A model generated the notes under the pieces. The model did not search any database, was not told the DNA's origin, and saw only the letters and a program-made list of their open reading frames with translations. A program made the position numbers and the translations under genes. Shown one piece after another: positions 59,721 through 64,000 of a stretch of DNA of 64,000 nt. The number at the start of each line of letters is the position of its first letter. The stretch's first letter is position 1. Origin of the DNA: Todiramphus chloris collaris (taxonomy: Eukaryota; Chordata; Aves; Coraciiformes; Alcedinidae); NCBI GenBank assembly GCA_025345505.1, contig JANVCC010000049.1:10778921-10842920 (forward strand). The letters are read 5' to 3'.

Positions 59721-61163
59721 TAGTACTTCTTTCAGTACTTATTCCATACCATTTACATCATACCTATTACTAGGCTATAATTTCTTCTACAGAAAAGTTC
59801 ATTAAGTACAAGATTGTAGATTTCCATCTATTGTAACAGTCTCTCAGGCTAGGAAAGATGGAATTTCTCACAGTTTGTGCCCACACGTTGCACCTCAATC
59901 TCATGAGGTTACTGGATGCCATTCAATGCAGCTAGCTCCTGTCATCACCATGATGTTATCCCGAAGGGTAATTACTGAACACTGTTAATATTATGCAATT
60001 AATATACAGCTTTGAATTGAGTATTCTCACCCAGAGTTAAATTTCCTTGAGGTACACCTTGTACTTCATCATCTTTCATCATCACCCACCAAGTACTTCC
60101 AGGTCCTTGAGTGAAATCATTCCCATGAATGGGTTTACCTCTGTCTGAAACAGGAAATCCCCACACAATTTTCCCCAACAGGTTCCTTTCATACACCACA
60201 GGGACTTTATCCCCTTCTACTGTGGGTCTGACTGAGCAGGATCAGCTCAACTGATGGATACTCTGGTGGCCTGGGCTAAATTCTTGTCCCAGTTTTTAAA
60301 GGTTCCACCCCCCATTGCCTTTAGAGTAGTTTTTAACAGTCCATTTTATTGTTCAGTTTTTCCAGAGACTGGTGCATGATAGAGGAGTGATACATCCACT
60401 TGATGCCATGTTCTTTGTCCCAATTATCCATAAGATTGTTTTCGAAATGAGTCCCATTGTCAGACTCAATTCTTTCTGGAGTACCATGTCGCCACAGGAT
60501 CTGCTTTTCAAGGCCCAGGATGGTGTTCCGGGCAGTGGCGTGAGGTACAGGATAGGTTTCCAGCCAGCTGGTGGTTGCTTCCACCATCATAAGCACATTG
60601 TGCTTACCCTGGCAAGTTTGAGGCAGTGTGATGTAATCAATCTGCCAGGCCTGCCCATACTTATACTTGGACAACTGTCCCCCATACCACAAAGGTTTTA
60701 ATGTTTTGCTTGTTTGATTGCAGTGCATGTTTCACAGTCATGGATAACCTGTGCAATAGCGTCCATGGTTAAATCCACCCCTCAGTCACGTGCCCATCTG
60801 TATGCAGCATCTCTTCCCTAATGTCCTGAAGTATCATGAGCCCACCGAGCTAAAAATAGTTCACCTTTATGTTCCCAGTCTAAGTCTGTCTGGAACATTT
60901 TAGCAGCCTGGTCCCCTTGCTGGTTGTTTTGATGTTCCTCAGTGGTTCGACTTTTAGGTTCATGGGCATCCACGTGACAGACTTTTACAGCTAGTTTCTC
61001 TATCCGAGCAGCAATGTCTTGCCACAGTGTGGCAGCCCACATGGGTTTACCTCTGCGCTGACAGTTATTCTGCTTCCACTGTTTTAACCATCCCCACAAG
61101 GCATTTGCTGCTATCCATGAGTCAGTGTAGAGATGGAGCACTGGCCATTTTTTGTGTTGAGAG
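59721..61163 (-). pseudogene. pol: Class III (ERVL-like) pol fragment: RNase H and integrase
   Basis: Minus strand. RNase H part: LHLYTDSWIAANALWGWL and KVCHVDAHEPKS (61141-60818). The integrase zinc finger has CETC, and the core WQIDYITLPQTCQGKHNVLM and ERIESDNGTHFENNL (60728-60333). The integrase C-terminal part is GPGSTWWVMMKDDEVQGVPQ (60199-59999). Several stops and frame changes lie between pieces. I read the family as avian class III/spuma-like from the integrase; a class I origin is a weaker alternative. Low end 59721-59998 is non-coding remnant. Confidence 0.8.
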
Positions 61164-61167
61164 GCTG

Positions 61168-61459
61168 GTGTTGGTCTCTTCTCTCAAATTAGTAATGATA
61201 GGACAAGGGGGAATGAGCTCAAGTTGCGTCAGGGGAGGTTTAGATTAGATATTAGGAGAAAATTCTTCACTGAGAGAGTGGTTAGGCACTGAAACAGGCT
61301 GCCCAGGGAGGTGGTGGAGTCACCGTCCCTGGAGGTGTTTAATGAAGGATTAGAAAGGAAGCTGGAGGATATGGTGTAGTGGTTAGAGAAATGCTAGGAC
61401 AAAGGTTGGACTTGATGACCCTGGAGGTCCTTTCCAACCATAATGATTCTATGATTCAG
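61168..61459 (+). mobile_element. CR1 LINE 3' fragment inserted in the ERVL-like RNase H
   Basis: Plus-strand CR1 3' end with GTCCTTTCCAACCATAATG and the terminal ATTCTATGATTC. Pol coding on the minus strand resumes on both sides (KKWPVLHLYTDS below, GVGESSQFAEVKAIQLTLD above), so the insertion point is within one RNase H domain. Confidence 0.9.
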
Positions 61460-61610
61460 CAATGTCTAAAGTCAGTTGGATGGCTTTTACCTCTGCAAAC
61501 TGACTTGATTCACCTACTCCCTCAGCTGTTCTGGTACTCATCGAGTGGGACTCTGTGGATGCTGAAAAGCTGCTAGCAGAGGAATTTTCCTAGGTTCTCA
61601 CAATATTCGG
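61460..61610 (-). pseudogene. pol: ERVL-like pol, RNase H 5' remainder
   Basis: Minus strand reads AEGVGESSQFAEVKAIQLTL up to the CR1 junction at 61460, the RNase H segment that precedes the 61163 piece. It decays towards 61610, where the second provirus LTR seems to begin. Confidence 0.75.
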
Positions 61611-61905
61611 TGAGAATCCTGCCTTTCTCACGCGTGTTATGAGAAACAGTAGGACGGTTTTGTAAACTAGACTAACACATGGTGTTTTGATAAGTTCTGT
61701 TTCTGGTACATTGTAAAAATATTTTGAAATAGGTGCTGTAGGACTGTAGCCAATCACCCTAGGAGATGGGTGATCACTGACCAATCGCCCTATGGGGCTA
61801 GGGTATATAAAATGGGGTTGTAAATTAATAAAGTTGCTTCTTTTGCCTGCTTTTGCTGAATTTATGTGTTGCTGCATCTCTCTGCTCCCGGCATAAACAG
61901 CGACA
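61611..61905 (+). repeat. 5' LTR of a second class II provirus
   Basis: About 295 bp. The 3' end is firm (AACAGCGACA at 61905, followed by the primer site); the 5' limit (TGAGAATCCTG at 61611) is a best guess because the partner LTR is outside the window. It has two CCAAT boxes (AGCCAATCACCCTA, ACCAATCGCCCTA), TATATAA at 61804-61810 and AATAAA at 61827-61832. Confidence 0.75.
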
Positions 61906-61907
61906 TT

Positions 61908-61925
61908 TGGTGACCCACGACATGT
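61908..61925 (+). other. Primer binding site of the second provirus
   Basis: TGGTGACCCACGACATG fits tRNA-Trp only with an extra A after position 9 and one substitution. No other vertebrate tRNA end I can recall fits better, so the assignment is tentative. Confidence 0.5.
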
Positions 61926-62043
61926 ACAACCCGCACCGGCCAAAGCCGAGCAGCTCTCGGGAGGTACGCAACCGCCCCCCCCAGCCCCGAGGTTCGCGGC
62001 CGGGACCAGTCCAGGCACCGGGGTATTAGAAAACCCTGCCGAG

Positions 62044-64000
62044 ATGGGGACTTGCGGCTTGAGAGAAAGCGTGGTGCTGTTGGCCTGTAAGAATTTCCTG
62101 GCTGCCAAAAAGAGCGCTGTTCCAGAGGACGCCCTCCGCGCTCTTTTGCAATGGGCAGCTGAGCACCAGTTTCTCCTGAGCTCTGACACCGCCTTTGATT
62201 TAGAGCTGTGGCGGCAGCTGGGCACCAGGCTCTGTCGTGAGCTCCCCGATGGGGACGACACGCTGATAGACTTGTTTTGCACTTGGAAAGATGTATTTGC
62301 TGTGCTTCTAAAGTCTGAAACTGGCGATGGGGGAGGGGTGCCGGCTTCAGAGGACGCCGCTAAGGGGGACGCTGCTGAACTCAGTGTAGCAGCCGGCGGC
62401 AGCCGCACCGAGGAGCCGTCTCCGGCCCCACAGGATCCGGTGTCGGCCCTACAGCCCGTTCAGCGGCAACACACCTTGCCCCGGGATTATGTTCCCCCCA
62501 AATACCCGACGACTGCAGAGCAGCTCGCGGAAATGCTTAATCAGAGCGATGGCTCGGAGCGCCCCTCGCTCCTTAGCCCAGCGGCTCTGGTCTCCTCCGC
62601 GCCGCTCCCTTCGGCAAATATAACACTGCCGGTCGTTCCCACGGCCTCTCCGGTTGTCCGACCCGGTTTAACGGTGACCTGGAGCTCCACGGCGCCACCC
62701 GGGTTTTCTGTGCGCGCACCCACTGCGTTCGCGGCACCCTGCAGTTTTTCACGAGTGCCCGCGGCGCTCGGCAGCTCCGCGCATGCGCTCCTCTCTGGGT
62801 GTTTCAATGCGCAGGCGCAGCCGCCCATGAGGGACCTGTTAACGCAACGGCTGGCAGTGATCGAAGAACATCTGCTGAAGATATCTCAGCAGCTCGCGGA
62901 ATTGCCCGAGGCGTTCCTGCGGGCGGCCGCTGAGAGAGCCGTGCCGGGCCGACCCGGGCGGGAAGTGCCGGCTCCGGTAATTCCGAACGCAGAAGTAGCG
63001 ACGGCTCCCGCGGCGGAACCGGCAGCGGCGGAAGAAACGGCGGCCCCGGTGGAGGCGGAGACGGCGGCTCCGGCGCCGCCGGCCGAGCTGACGGCCCCGA
63101 CTCCAGCGGCAGAGACGGCTCCGTCACAAGCTCCGCCTGCACCGCCGGCAGCGCCCCAGACTGCGCCGCCCCAGCCGCTGCCTTGCTGCCCCCTGCGCAA
63201 CCGACTGCGGCCCCCACCGCCGTGCCGCCCTCCAGCCCGGCACCCGTGCCCTGCCCGCCTCCATCGTTCGTGCTGGGGTCCGCAGGGAAACCCCTGCCTG
63301 ACGGTTCAGGCAGTGACACAGAGGGCACGCCTGCCTCAGGGTGGAAGGCTGCGGTAGCCGGACAGCGGAAGAAGCGGTTGCTGCAGGGCCATCCTTGGAC
63401 ACTCCCAGACTGTACTGTAACTGTCCGCCCAAGAAACGTCAGGCGTTTCTGGGAGTCGGTTAAATTGCGGGCTCTAGAGGAGGGCAACTGGGATCTCTTA
63501 GACTGGGACTGCCAGAGAGGTCAGGGGAATTTATGCGGGATCAGGAGACTGCTGTAACGCCTCAAAAGGGTGTGCCACTAACTCAAGGCGATAGTAACAC
63601 CCCGCAAGGGGATGTCCAAGCCTGTCCTGTGTTTAAGGCTGCCTCAAATTCAGGTCAACATGATAGACATGATGTTTTTGCTTGGAAGGTTGTACAAGAT
63701 TTACAATCCAAAGTGGCACAGTATGGGCTTAGTTCTCCTGAACTCATGCAACTTCTTAGAGTGCTGAATGCTGATCTTCTTGTTCCATTTGATATTAGGC
63801 ACTTAGCTCAAATTATACTTCAACCTGTACAACTTGCAGTTTTTGAGACTACCTGGAGAAAGATGTCTGAGAAGGTTGCACTACAAAATAGGCAGTTGCC
63901 TTCCACTGACATTAGACATGATGTTGAAGTAGATACCTTTATGGAACTTGGTTACTACTCTAATCCTGATTTCCAGGCCACCTGGCCCCCTCAAATCATA
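62044..64000 (+). pseudogene. gag: gag of the second provirus, frameshifted, truncated by window end
   Basis: Starts MGTCGLRESV (Gly2 myristoylation, Cys4). The matrix-like part includes LACKNFLAAKKSAVPEDALR and LDLELWRQLG-type pattern. A very long Pro/Ala-rich, GC-rich linker follows (about 62330-63300). Coding starts in frame 1, moves to frame 3 near 63185 (ending 63557) and to frame 2 by about 63520, which stays open to the window end. The last part is a capsid: WKVVQDLQSKVAQYG, FDIRHLAQIILQPVQLAVF. The capsid is AT-richer than the linker. Pol and env, if present, lie outside. Confidence 0.82.

Overview
The window reads as a bird genome: CR1 LINEs with the typical short 3' terminal repeat, avian class II and class III endogenous retroviruses, and a vertebrate gene trio. 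All three host genes lie on the + strand in the order known from human Xq13.1: the 3' end of TAF1 (84-2389), complete OGT (3796-28283, 22 coding exons, 1045 aa) and GCNA/ACRC (30155-46671, 10 coding exons proposed, 596 aa). No prokaryotic-type features (operons, CRISPR, insertion sequences) are present. Species and chromosome cannot be named from the sequence.

Region by region: 1-2.7 kb, last three coding exons and 3' UTR of TAF1. 2.9-3.8 kb, a poly-T stretch with a 100-N gap, then a GC-rich OGT promoter with repeated ETS-like sites. 3.8-29.2 kb, OGT; its intron 4 (9917-12904) carries unusual CpG-rich islands, and intron 14 holds an old class III LTR. 30.0-46.8 kb, GCNA, with an 18-bp minisatellite of NRF1-like sites directly upstream and several CR1 fragments in its introns. 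47.8-64.0 kb, a nest of transposable elements: an old LTR split by a class II provirus (48203-56328), whose own 5' LTR is split by a solo LTR (48522-49337); two CR1 copies on the minus strand; a minus-strand class III (ERVL-like) pol fragment cut by another CR1; and the 5' LTR and gag of a second class II provirus running off the window end.

The host genes are linked by conserved position, not as a pathway: TAF1 is the largest TFIID subunit, OGT is the single nucleocytoplasmic O-GlcNAc transferase, and GCNA is a germ-cell SprT-type protease for DNA-protein crosslinks. All appear intact by splice signals and reading frame. The retroviral copies are defective: the main provirus has a gag frameshift, a deletion across RNase H and two env frameshifts.

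The most rewarding part of the window is the 48.2-56.3 kb provirus. Exact target-site duplications resolve two rounds of insertion. Its gag-pro-pol layout is betaretrovirus-like with a dUTPase, while its primer site matches tRNA-Trp and its envelope looks alpharetroviral. Both gag/pro and pro/pol overlaps carry the same candidate slippery heptamer, GGGGGGC, followed by potential stem-loops.
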